From the NCBI GenBank assembly GCA_026120185.1, contig JANUWF010002153.1, positions 186,001 through 250,000 on the forward strand: 64,000 nt of DNA, in the 5' to 3' direction. A model generated the notes under the pieces. The model saw only the letters and a program-made list of their open reading frames with translations. It was not told the origin of the DNA and did no database searches. This stretch comes from Voacanga thouarsii (Eukaryota > Streptophyta > Magnoliopsida > Gentianales > Apocynaceae). Within the stretch, counting starts at the first letter, position 1; each line of letters begins with the position of its first letter. The translations under genes and the position numbers were made by a program. This document shows positions 1 through 11,204 of the stretch, piece by piece.

Positions 1-926
1 GCCACACTGGGAGAGATTCCATTCATTCTAAACCGACACAAGAAGTGGAGAGTTCTAATCCTTGCCTTGCAACCTCAACAAGTTTTTCCCAAGTTCTTCA
101 TCAATTCATCAAAAGATCATGAAGCTTGTGTGGAACCAAATGGTATAAAAAGTTGCATGGCTTTTGATACTTGGTTTTGCGGTAAAAGTTGTCAAGAGGT
201 AAATAGTTATTTCCTTTTTAAGCAATTGAGAAGTGTGTGCAATCTTGCCAAAAAAAAAAAGAAAAAGAAAAAGAGAGAAAGTTTCAACATTTAGGAATCG
301 AACTTTAGTAAAACAGTTTGAATAATGGCTTCCTTATTTTGCTCCCTACATCTAACATATGATCTTGCAATAGGAATATGATCTTATGTACCTTCTCCGA
401 TCCTTTTTAATGTAGTGGGAATTGGTAACTATAAGATGAAATATTCTCATATTCAAGCTTCAATGGTGTTTTGGCCATAGTTCATTGTCATATCTGCCAT
501 TGCATAGCAAAATGTCCTTGAACCTAGACTAATGATTTATGTAGATATAATATTTTTGGCTTTGTGCTTTTGTTATTTGGATAGCTATTTTCATTGCTGA
601 AGCTTATATGAAAGTAACTCTTTTTTACTGACTTATTTTAATTCATTAGTGGAGTACTTAATGTACCATGTCTTGTAGGTCTATTCAGGTCTTCAATCTC
701 AAATTGGGTTAATGAATTTTCTTTTTGATGGCTTCAATTGGTCTTTTTTGAAGTGCATTCATGGTGATCCACAAGTTCATTCTGCTCAGTACTTTGTTAC
801 TTTAAAGGCTAAATGCAACTCAAAGTTAGCTACTGCCCTGTCAATAATGGAAAGATGTTTTTTTTTTCCTATGGTGGATCCCAAAAGTCGCATAAACATG
901 ATACCCCTTGTAGCACACAACTGGAG
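1..926 (+). pseudogene. IDM1-like PHD-finger / GNAT acetyltransferase gene fragment
   Basis: Two exons are visible: one from the window edge to 198 (donor gtaaat) and one from 679 (acceptor ttgtag) to 926 (donor gtgagt). The first ends with a PHD-finger-like tail, TWFCGKSCQE. The second continues in phase with VYSGLQSQIG and runs through FNWSFLKCIHGD, a cysteine-rich KAKCNSKLATAL stretch and SIMERCF. This order is what I know from plant nuclear proteins of the INCREASED DNA METHYLATION 1 type, in which a PHD finger precedes a GNAT acetyltransferase. In that family the acetyltransferase domain should begin just after the NW at the end of exon 2. I could not find such an exon in the next 4 kb. 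The copy therefore seems truncated at its 3' side, or its next exon lies beyond a very long intron. The 5' part is cut by the window. Confidence 0.55.
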
Positions 927-3900
927 GTGAGTTCATTTTCTTTGGACATTTAATCTATTTTTGCTTTTTAAATAGTTTTCCTTGCAAGTTCCTCTTGGCC
1001 CTTTTGACTCGTATCAATTGCTTTTATCTCTATGCACTCTTGGATGATTAATCAGATTGCATTTATTTACTTTGTGATTCTAACCATGTTTTTCCCTTCT
1101 ACTTGTTCTAAAGCTCTGATATTTGATTTGCATCTCATTTGCATTTGTGCTTGTAAAATGGATGGTGGATTTTTAGCTATGACTCAAGAATTTTGAATTC
1201 GTCTTCACTAGGTTAACTATTATCTTGTACGAAAGATTATTTGTTGTGTTTTCCAGAACTTAACTTATCATCTCCTCCTTAAGTAGAAAGGGAGCCTCAA
1301 CCCTAGGAATTTGGGCTTATATCTAAGGAGGCATTCCTTGGTGTTATTTTATTTCCCAAAATGTCTTTGCCTTTAGTGGAGATTCACTAAAAATGAAAAA
1401 GTTATTTACATTATTATGTGCGTTAACATAGGATCAATTGTTCCATTTGCTTCCGTAAGAGTGGTGTTGCATGTTCCAAGTGCATCTCTTTTTGTCAATT
1501 ATTTGGTCCAAATGACTTGGTAACTCACAGGCACTTGAATTGTTACTCAATGTCCCCTTGTTAAATATTGTTATTCCCTTGTTACATACTATTTTTAAAA
1601 CCACAATCACTATATTAACTATTGTTTGGACTCCCTTGTCATTTTTAAGATATTTTCTTTTGTTTTTATTTTCAAGTTAATTGTATATTTTAGTTATAAG
1701 GAAATATGGGGAGTATTGGGAGCACAAATAACAGGACATCATAATCAGTAAGAAAAGAGAGAAACAAGGATGATCTATAATATTTAGAAATACATAGTTA
1801 AGGAAGTTGTGTGCCATTTGTCTATTTAATAACTCATAAACTACATGAGAAGTTTAATAGAATCATATTATTGTGCAAGTCTTGAATAACAGAAAATCTG
1901 GTATTCAGATTTTTACTATTATATTTGGTCTCCCTGTAACTGGAACGATATGGAACTTTAGCTTGAAGAAATTATAGTTAAAGAAATGATGAGTTTTGTT
2001 ATTTCTACTAAAAACACTATGTGGAATCAATAAGATCAACTTTATCTTTTCATCTGGAATGGTGGTCATTTTATTATCATTTTAAGAAGATAAGTCTTAT
2101 AAAGCACTTTGAGGATGACATTTCCTATGAAATTTGCTCTTTTTTTTTTTTAATTTCATATTTGTCCTATTTCTCATTGTTTTTTGTGTATTTTTAGAGT
2201 TGGGAGTTTTTTTTTTTAAAAAAAAAATCATCTTTGTCCTCCTATCTCATTGTTTTTTGTGTATTTTTAGAGTTGGAAGAAAAATAATTGACTGTTACAG
2301 TCCTGGGTAGGGATAGATGCCTGCAAGTTCTAAACTAAGAATTTAAACATTTTCTATGTAAATAACATTTAGTTATCTTTGAAGTTCATTACTAATTTAT
2401 ATATATATAGTCCTTTAAATACAAAAGGCTAAAATAGTATATTTTAGAATACGAGTCCTTTCTCTTGTTGTCTATTTCACTAGAACATAGATGTGCCTTG
2501 AAACATTGACTACTATGCTGTTACTCAATTTGTCATGTTTCTTCTTATGCAAAAAGGCTCAAATTCTAAATATTCACAGTGATCAATTTTAAAATAGTAT
2601 GGACCTTAATAACCTTGGAGTTGAAGATGACGTTATCATGATATTTCTTTTAGGTCAATTCCCAACTCATTAACAACGTATGTACGCATGGATTGACAAC
2701 AGAGAAGGTACTTCTTTCACCTCACTTGCAACGTGTTTTTGTAAATTTATTTTCCATCAACATTTTAAATTTTTGTAAGTATTTTAATGAAGTTGAATTT
2801 TGAAGTTGGACTAAGCAATTTTTCCAATAAATAAATAAATAAATAATAGTTCTATGTCAAATTTTGTCATACATTTCTCTCTATTTCTAACGCATTTGTT
2901 CTAGATTTTTATTGTATTATTGTATAATAACATGCCTACATATCTTTAAAGCCTTCTGCCCACTTCTTTGATTTTAGTATTACTATTTCATTCAACTCAT
3001 GGGTTAAAAGGCATCACACGTTGCTTTAGAATGTACTCTTTAGTCATACCCAATCATGGTTAGTATCCTTATTTTACTTATTTAGTGATATTGTACTTTT
3101 GGATTATTTATTTTTGATTTTTTTTATTGGTCTTTCAAAAACTTGAAATGATTATATCAAAGGTTTTGTCTCTTGCAAGGCCTTTGCTTTTTTATTAATA
3201 TTGTAGCTAATCCAAACTGCAACAATTTATGTGTTAAACTAGGGATAATGGTTTACTTTGTTACTGTCCTATGTCTATGGTTTATTCTCATAATTCTTTT
3301 GATGGTCTACCAAATAGATCTAATGGATAAGTTGATGGTTAAGATATCCAAGGATTCAAGTTGGGAAATTGTAGTAGGTTTGTGTAGTAATTGTATAGTA
3401 TTAATAGTTTTATTTCCTAAAAAATGTTAATAATTCAATAGGTTGATAATAGTGTAATACTTATTAATATCTTTTTGTTTTGTATTGGGACAAAAAAAAA
3501 ACTCTAATTTTTTCTTATTTTAAATGCATAGGTGATAGTATATAGTGGGCCCAAAATTATTCCATCAACTGCAAAAACTACCATAGTTACATGATTTGAA
3601 GCTCAAAAGACTTGGTCTTTGAGTGTTACAAAATTCAAGAAATGCAATGTCAACAAAAATTGGTTTGCCTGAAGTCTTAATTTTTCTGAAGTCTTAACGA
3701 TGATCACTAAAACAATGCATTTGGTCCTGTAGAAGGTAGCAATTGGAAGAACCAAATGGAGGTATATGCCTTCCCCTAAAAAAAAATGCAGGCTACCTAC
3801 CTTTCTTCATGGTGAATTTGGTTTTGGTATTTACAGTAAGAAAAAATCAGTATGAAGCAAATATGGTGCTGATAGCATGAATTCATTAATAAATACCTAA

Positions 3901-4190
3901 TCTTATGAAGACAAAAAGATATGACACAGAGCGGAGAGAAACAAGAAGTGTATTCTTGCAAGTTTTTGAAGACTCGGGAGTTGGCAGGAGGGTAGAGATT
4001 ATTGGATGTTTGATAGAAGAGCTAACGAGCGAGAGAGATCTGATGGTATATAACTCATAGGCATTTTGAACTTGTATTTTCATGCAACAATTAATTATAC
4101 AATTCGTAAATTTACAGGCTATATTTGTGAATTTGGTTTCAAGTTTAATCTTTTCCGCTTTATATATAATGTAATATAGGTCTGTAATTC
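927..4190. other. Non-coding stretch, no recognised gene
   Basis: AT-rich DNA without a supported coding region. Short open frames such as 3173-3430 have no recognisable motif. A 45-bp segment is present twice in tandem, at about 2162-2206 and 2231-2275. There is a short (AAAT)n run near 2830. Confidence 0.5.
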
Positions 4191-5194
4191 AAGTCATTCC
4201 TTCTAAGTAATGCTGCTGAACAGCTCCAGATTTCCATCCTCATTTTTGTTTCAAAATACAAACATTAGATAGAATAAAACTTTAAGCATTCAAAGGACCA
4301 CGATTCAAACTGGTGTGGCTTCTTAATCTTGGACTCAACAAGAAAATATAGTTTTTGTAAATCATGAGGCTACGGCTACAGGATTAGAGAAAATTAATCC
4401 ATTTATTCATAAAACAATCAATCATACTGTTTTAAGCACATAATAAAATTGAAGACAAAATTTGTTCTACTAACACTAAGTCTAAACCTCTACATCTAAC
4501 AAGGAAATGTAAAATAATCTAAACCAAGGATAAACTACTCTTTAAAACAAACACATTAATATGGTAAGTATAAAATAAATTATGTTTTTGCACAAAAGAA
4601 GCTGCTTGTGCAAATACTAACATAGGAATGCTGACTTTCTTATGGGGATATTGGCATCATTATATGCATCATAATTCTATTGTAGTTTTCTTTCTAATAC
4701 TTGATATTATACAAATTACAACTGAAAAAAGAAGGCCAAACTTTTGAAATCGTTTTATCTAAAAATATTATTTTTTTGCAAACAATACTATATAAGGAAG
4801 ATTTCTAATTTCTTGTACAACTTTAATTTGTGGTTAAAAATTTAACATTGTCATTTGAACTATATTTTAAAGTTAAGTTTTCATAAGAATTATGAGCATT
4901 AAGAAATCATTACACATATCAACTAGTGCTATTGCTTCCAATACATAAATGAGATACAAAGGTATAGTCATGATATTTTATTAGTGTAAATAACTAAAGT
5001 TTAAAATTAGTGAAAATAATATTACATATATAAGGAATGATTTTTATTTTTAATTTTATCTGCTAACTATTTTTTAGAAACAAAAACTAATATTGTAAAA
5101 TTTATACATTTGAAACTATTAATTACTTTTGATATAGTTAATATTTTATTTATAAATGTTATTAAATAATAAAATTATATTTAAAGATGAGTAA
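4191..5194. other. AT-rich non-coding stretch, possible Helitron body
   Basis: Very AT-rich and without coding potential. It lies just upstream of the Helitron-like end and may belong to the same element, but the opposite terminus was not found. Confidence 0.3.
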
Positions 5195-5227
5195 AGTGTC
5201 CGCGCGTAGAGCGGAGTCATAACTAGT
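5195..5227 (+). mobile_element. Helitron-like 3' terminus
   Basis: A short GC-rich hairpin (TCCGC...GCGGA, about 5199-5215) sits abruptly in very AT-rich DNA. It is followed 7 bases later by CTAG and then T. A GC hairpin just before a CTRR end, with a T target base after it, is the known 3' signature of plant Helitrons. I could not place a convincing TC 5' end upstream. The AT-rich stretch from about 4190 may be the body of a short non-autonomous element. Confidence 0.4.
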
Positions 5228-5774
5228 ATAAACTAAACGATTTAGAGAACCATTCCTCTTCTTAACATCCTTGGGTTTACAATTTTTTTTCAAAAAACTT
5301 CTCAACTCAAAAAAAAAAAAAATCATTCACATAATTCTTAATTCTCAAGAACTATTATTACTTATAAAATATTATATTTTTCTTTAATCTTATTTTTTTT
5401 TAAATTATAATTCTTTCTCAACTTAAATAAATTTTTTTTAAAAAAAATTATTGTAATTAGACTTTCCAAACAAACTTTTCTTTTCAGTCAATGAAACGCA
5501 TAATCAACACCCCTTTTTCCGCCAACCTTCCGAACAAGCCCTTCAAACTACCGTGCTCTCGGATGCATTGATGATTTGATCAACCCCTCACCCACTATTG
5601 CTTCCCCATATGCCCCCCACCCTGCACTTTTGCATCGTAATCTAGCTTGTTTTGGGAATCAAAATTGAATCTTTTCTACCTTTATGTATAGATTGGCTTT
5701 TCATTTGATTCAGATATAGAGGGAAAAGAGGGGTCTTTTGAGAATTCGAAGATTGCAAAAAATTAGTTGTTGAA

Positions 5775-8700
5775 ATGGCGAATTTGTACGTGAAGGCCGA
5801 TCCGCCGACCGATCTGAATAGGAATACCGAGTGGTTCACATATCCGGGAGTGTGGACTACATATATACTCATCCTTTTCTTCTCCTGGCTCATGGTGCTC
5901 TCCGTCTTCGGCTGCTCTCCTGGCATGGCCTGGACTGTTGTCCACCTTTCCCATTTCCTTGTACGTATGCCCCCACCAAGAAATTTTTTCTTGCTGCTGA
6001 TTATTTTTTTTTTTAATGATTATTTTTGCTAACTGCTCGGTGGGATTTTCTTGTTTTTGTTTTTGGAAATAGGTAATTAGAGGATTAAATACTCTTAGTT
6101 TAATTGGAGAACTAAGCAGGCTAGGTAGAAAAAAAAAGTTTGGGGGAGACGTAGGATGTGGATTTATAATAGATTATGTGGGATTTCTATTGGAGAGCTG
6201 GGGTTTTGGATTGCAATTTAAATCAATTTGTTGGTAGGCATTTGCATTCGATTTTAAAGTTGTTGAATGGTACTAACTTGAGACATAGAGTGATACAGTG
6301 CCTTTATTATATTGGATTTTGATTCACTAACTGACCAAAAGTGTATTAGTGATGGAAGATTATCTACATGTCGAGTTGCAATTTGGAAAAATGTATGAAT
6401 ACTTCTTATTTGTGTTAATTCCAAGAATTCTGTGTTAGTGTTTGTGCATGCCTGAACATGCTTACAACTGCTGAGAGATGTGGTTAATTCGTCCATTTGC
6501 ACTCTTCTTTAGGTTACATATCACTTCTTTCATTGGAAGAAGGGGACGCCATTTGCTGATGATCAGGGTATCTACAATAGGCTAACTTGGTGGGAGCAAG
6601 TAGACAGTGGCAAACAACTCACTCGCAATAGAAAGTTTCTAACTGTTGTTCCTGTTGTGCTGTAAGTATCTTGCCTGGCTCTCAGTTGTCAGATCTTGTG
6701 TTTGTTTTCACTGGATCCTCTGTAACACTTTTGAGGCATTTGATGGGAACCTAGTTGGTTTTTCATCTTTCTAATACAATTGGGGATTTTAACAGTTGAG
6801 AACATAACAGGACTAAACACTTCGAACTTTTAAACAGCATTTTGTTATTCCTTTATTCACAAAAACAGAGTATACAGGAACTTTTCCATTTGATCACTAG
6901 CTATTCTATATGTTGGATGTAGAGAGTAATCATGAGATGTCATGTGTCTGCATGCTGGTGCAAATTCAGCTTGGACAAGAGTAGCAGCAGCTCTTCTTCT
7001 TTCAGTTATTAACCTTTTAATTTCATACTTCATAGAGAAGCATTAGTTTCTGGGTAGAATGGCTTAAGCTAACGTAGGGCTGCCATTAGTTTCTAGATTT
7101 ATTTCAGCATCACAAGGGTGGTTTTTGTTCATTGCAATCTGGAAGTTTTGGTGTATACAATGTAGATTCATTTGATATCTGGCTCCTACTGTTCTTGAAA
7201 GGTAAATGGGTACTGAAATGGCATTCCTTTTTAACCAAATTTTAGAAGAATTGCTCAATAGAGTGCTTGGGTGAGATTGCCAGCCATTTGAAAAGATGAT
7301 TCCATTGTTTGTCTTTGGAATCATTCTCAGTAAATCACGCATGAGTTAAAGGACTTTTCTTCTTTGAAACTATGCCTTGGTGTTAGTGTTACTCATATCA
7401 GGTCACACATTATTTTCGGGATTTAGATTTTGGTTTGTACACCCCCTTCAAGTTTGTAGTGTTAACACTTTGCCCACTAAGTTTATATTCTTGACCTTTG
7501 CCCCACTGAACATCAGTCGAATGAGATGCATAGAAATGGCTGTTAAATTTGGAACCATAATGACAAGACTATCTGTGACTTTTTAATTTGAAGTTTAATT
7601 TCACTAAACCTTCTTGAAGTTGAGGGGAGAATTCAAAGTTTGCACCCTGAAGTGAAAAATAGTCATGTTACCCACATTAGCTATTTCTGAAACGTAACCT
7701 GCACTTCATATACATTGTTATATATGAAGTCTTATTATCTCAAAATTTTCCCTTTAATATGGAAAATTTATAGGCCTTTAAGATTTACTGACTAAGGATT
7801 GTGTTTGATTATTCTCAGCCTTATTCTGGTTCCAACCAGCATTGTGGATGATTCATAATATGATGTGGCTTTGTTTCTGCATATGTTCCCTCTTCTTTAT
7901 CTTAACAGTTGGTTGCCATAGTAGATTGGCTTCATTTTCTTCTCATCTTAGGGAAAGTGTTTGATACCCTAATATGTATTTTATATGATACCAGTGCTGA
8001 GCTCTGTAGACATGCATTGCACACTCTATATGCTTGCTTTTTTATTTCTATTTTTTTTTTAAGCTTGACGAATTATTTTCCACTTGTTTTGGTCGGCACA
8101 TATCAAATGTCGGCTTGTGGAACATGCTTCAATGCAATTACTGATGTGATACAAATTACCTATTTTGTGCTTCTAGGTGCAATTATTAAGAAACATACCA
8201 TGGAGCAGGGATTGCTTATGATATAATGTTTTCTTCTTCATTCTTGCACTTGATTGAGTTCTTGATGAATAATCTGAATGCTGCTAGACCTTTCAAAATC
8301 ATCTGGATTGAGTTTAAGATACACTTTCTGAGCAATGGAGTACTGATTTTTTTTCCAATGCATTTATTTACTGTGGCTATTTATTTATCTGATCTTTTTG
8401 TATCATTTAACGAAAGTGAATACTGGCACCTTTTATTTTGAATTAGGTCAGAGGTGTGTCCGTGGTATTTTGCTAGAATAAAAGGACTTTACAAACAGAA
8501 AAACTCTTAGTAAAGTTTTTGTTTTCCTGGATTCTGAGATGATTCAAGTACTATCATATTTTCAGTTAACATTCTTTTCCATCGACTGAGTTGAGACTCT
8601 GTGCATGAGTTTATCTGAATCTTTTTTTCTTCATCTTTTTTTCCTGTGAGAGAATTTTTTGGTTCATGCGGAACTGGGTTTGAAACATTGCAGAACTAGC

Positions 8701-9071
8701 TTGTGTTATTTTACTTTCCTGAAAGACAGCTTTAAAAGTGGAAGTCTGAAGTTTCATTCGTAGCCCTCTCTCTCTCTCTCTCTCTCTCTCACATTTGCAA
8801 ATGTTCACGTATGCAAATGGGTATAATTTTTTCCCAGCTTCCCAGCAGCAAAATGCTTGTGATGTTTCTCATTGCAGCATAGACAGATTTTTATTTACAT
8901 GATTTCTGCTTGTGTTTATCTCTTTTTGGCAGGTACTTAATAGCTTCACACACCACTGATTATCAACACCCCATGCTATTCTTCAACACAGTGGCAGTTT
9001 TTGTATTGGTGGTTGCCAAGTTCCCACATATGCACAAGGTTCGCATTTTTGGGATCAATGCAGATCAATGA
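5775..9071 (+). CDS. ORMDL: ORMDL family protein (regulator of serine palmitoyltransferase)
   Basis: Three exons: 5775-5960, 6513-6661 and 8933-9071, all with GT-AG borders, joining to 474 nt (157 aa plus stop). That equals the length I know for plant ORM proteins. Recognisable blocks are MANLYVKADPPTDLNRNTEW at the start, FTYPGVW, WTVVHLSHFL across intron 1, FFHWKKGTPFADDQG and TWWEQ in exon 2, and SHTTDYQHP with the C-terminal FGINADQ in exon 3. Hydrophobic segments fall at about residues 25-60 and 105-140, as expected of an ER membrane protein. In yeast, mammals and Arabidopsis this family binds serine palmitoyltransferase and restrains the first step of sphingolipid synthesis. No stop or frameshift is seen, so the gene looks functional. 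Intron 2 is 2.3 kb and holds a (CT)n run at 8766-8790. I saw no clear TATA box upstream. Confidence 0.95.
8766..8790. repeat. (CT)n microsatellite in ORMDL intron 2
   Basis: An uninterrupted CT dinucleotide run of about 25 bases, well inside the intron. Confidence 0.9.
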
Positions 9072-11204
9072 TTGGAGATGCATTAAAAAGTCGCAAAAAG
9101 TTATATATGGACTACAATATTCTGACTCTTCTGTTGGCATTGAGTATATTAGCAACGAACTTGTACAGATTTCAGAACTGGCAAGAATATGTTAATTGAT
9201 TCAAGTAAGGGCATTCTTTGTTATATTTGATATTCCTTTTACGGATAATTAGAGCAGCCAAATTGCCAAAATTTCCCACGAGCTTAAATAATAGGCTTTG
9301 TTTGGGCTTCTATCTTTGCATAAGCATAAGCAGGCAGATTGTTTCATATGAATGTTTTTATATCCAAGTGATTCAAATCCGGAGAAAACATCACCCAAGT
9401 CTGTCACTGAATCTTGATGCTGAAGTGATATTGTTTTGGTGTTGTTCCATTTTAGACTTTTTTTCCTTTTATTTGTGGGAGGTATTCGTTTTCTTTTTTC
9501 TTTTTTTCTTTTTTTGGTTTGCGGGGGTGGGGGGGGGGAAGGGAGGAATCTAGTTTGAAAAACGGATGTTAAGGAAAAAGGAAAAAAAAAAAAAGAAAAT
9601 CAAAACTCTCAAAACTAAATCGAGCTGAGATCACTGGGTATGATTTCTGTTTGAAAGATTTAGAGATCGATTTTGTCGGAAAATTTTTTTAAATCAAATT
9701 AAACCAATTTGAGTATATTTTATTTTTATACAATATTATATATATTATTAATTAAAATCTTATTTTCTTTTTAAGGAAAATAATTGTAATTTTTAAATTT
9801 TTTATTTTACTTACTTTATTAGCGACATCTTGAAATATTTGGGTTGAAATATAATTTTTAATTTAAGTTTTAAATTAGTAGATGTTGCTAAAATGAAATT
9901 GAGTGACATGCCATACGAAATTGAGTGACATGCCATACGCAAAAAAGAAGAGACTCATAGAATGGTAAATAGAGCTTTTGTACATTTTTATTAATTCATG
10001 AACAGGATCTATACATCTCGATTGGAAAAAATAACTGTAATTTTTAAAATTTTGGTTTTACTTACCTTATTCAATATTCAGCGTGTTAGATGATTGTTTC
10101 CTTTTAACTTTCGTCGCCTCTTTCTTCATTCTATACTTTTTTAAAAAATAATTTTAATTTGCTCTTGTTTAAATAATACATTTTTACAATTAAATCCTTC
10201 TTGATCAAAATTGAGCAATTCTATCTCTAAAAATTTTTAAAATTCTCAGTTAAATCCTTTTATCTCTTTTCTATCAGATGGGCTCAAATTTTGACTTTTT
10301 CGTTGGACTAATGGGAAAAAGATTTTTTTTTTTTTTGGGGGGGGGGGGAATGTGCAATTTCACTCATTTCACTTTTATATTTTCTAATTATTTTTCCTTC
10401 TATATTTCCTATTTCTTCTCAGTTGCAGCATATTAATTTGTTATAGGTGAAACGAGATGACAGATTTGCTCCCAAGATTTTTTTTTTTTTTTTTCTCCTT
10501 TCTTTGCACATCAGTTTATGGAAATTGTACTGTTTTGCTGCCTTGGCAAATTGCACGGTTATGCCTTCCACCAGTTGTGATTTCTCCACAGATTGGAATC
10601 TGATGTGTGTGAGCGGGATTAAGAATTCTGATTCAAAACCTGTTGGATGGAGTATTCCAGCTGTTGTTCTCTCTCTATATGACTGATATTTCTGGTTTAT
10701 ACCACATTTCCAAATTTTCTCTAAAAAATAAATACAAAATAAACAAATTCTACTTCCATTCTTAGCCCAGGAATAAAATCCAGTACCGTCCAGAGGAAGG
10801 ATTAAAAATGAAACTGGAGAAATACCAATGGGGCTGTGGTACATCAGAAAGGATTGAGCCTGTGGATCATTAGAGAGCACATTAACATTCTTCGTTGATG
10901 CTCACTTATTTTTCTACCTCCTCCAAAACCAGTTGACAGCTCCATTTCCACCTTATCCCTGCTCAAAACATTCGGCATTGTCAAGAAAAGTTACAAATAT
11001 AGTAGCATCACTGTTAGGCACGATGCTGTCTCAACCACAATTCTGCTACAATAGGACCACCCCTTAATCAATTGTCACTTGGGAAATCTTCAACTTCTTT
11101 TCTTTTTGTTATAATTTGTTCTCAATCTCCAAAGTGTCTCGGAAGGTCAACAGAAATTTTACTGATAAGATTCTTGCCCGAGTCAGCAGTTATCCCATCT
11201 GAAG
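9072..11204. other. Intergenic region between two convergent genes
   Basis: It holds the 3' flanks of ORMDL (+) and the RTL gene (-). A perfect 22-bp tandem duplication lies at 9895-9916 and 9917-9938. Homopolymer tracts occur near 9530, 9580, 10325 and 10480. The open frame at 10419-10880 (-) has no recognisable motif and contains a homopolymer-encoded lysine run, so I do not call it a gene. Confidence 0.5.

Noticed and set aside
67..294. Open frame ending in a run of lysines
   Set aside because: Only its first part is an exon. The lysine run comes from an intronic A tract after the splice donor at 199.
10419..10880. 153-codon minus-strand open frame between ORMDL and RTL
   Set aside because: No recognisable motif, includes a homopolymer-encoded lysine run, and lies in the shared 3' flank of two genes.
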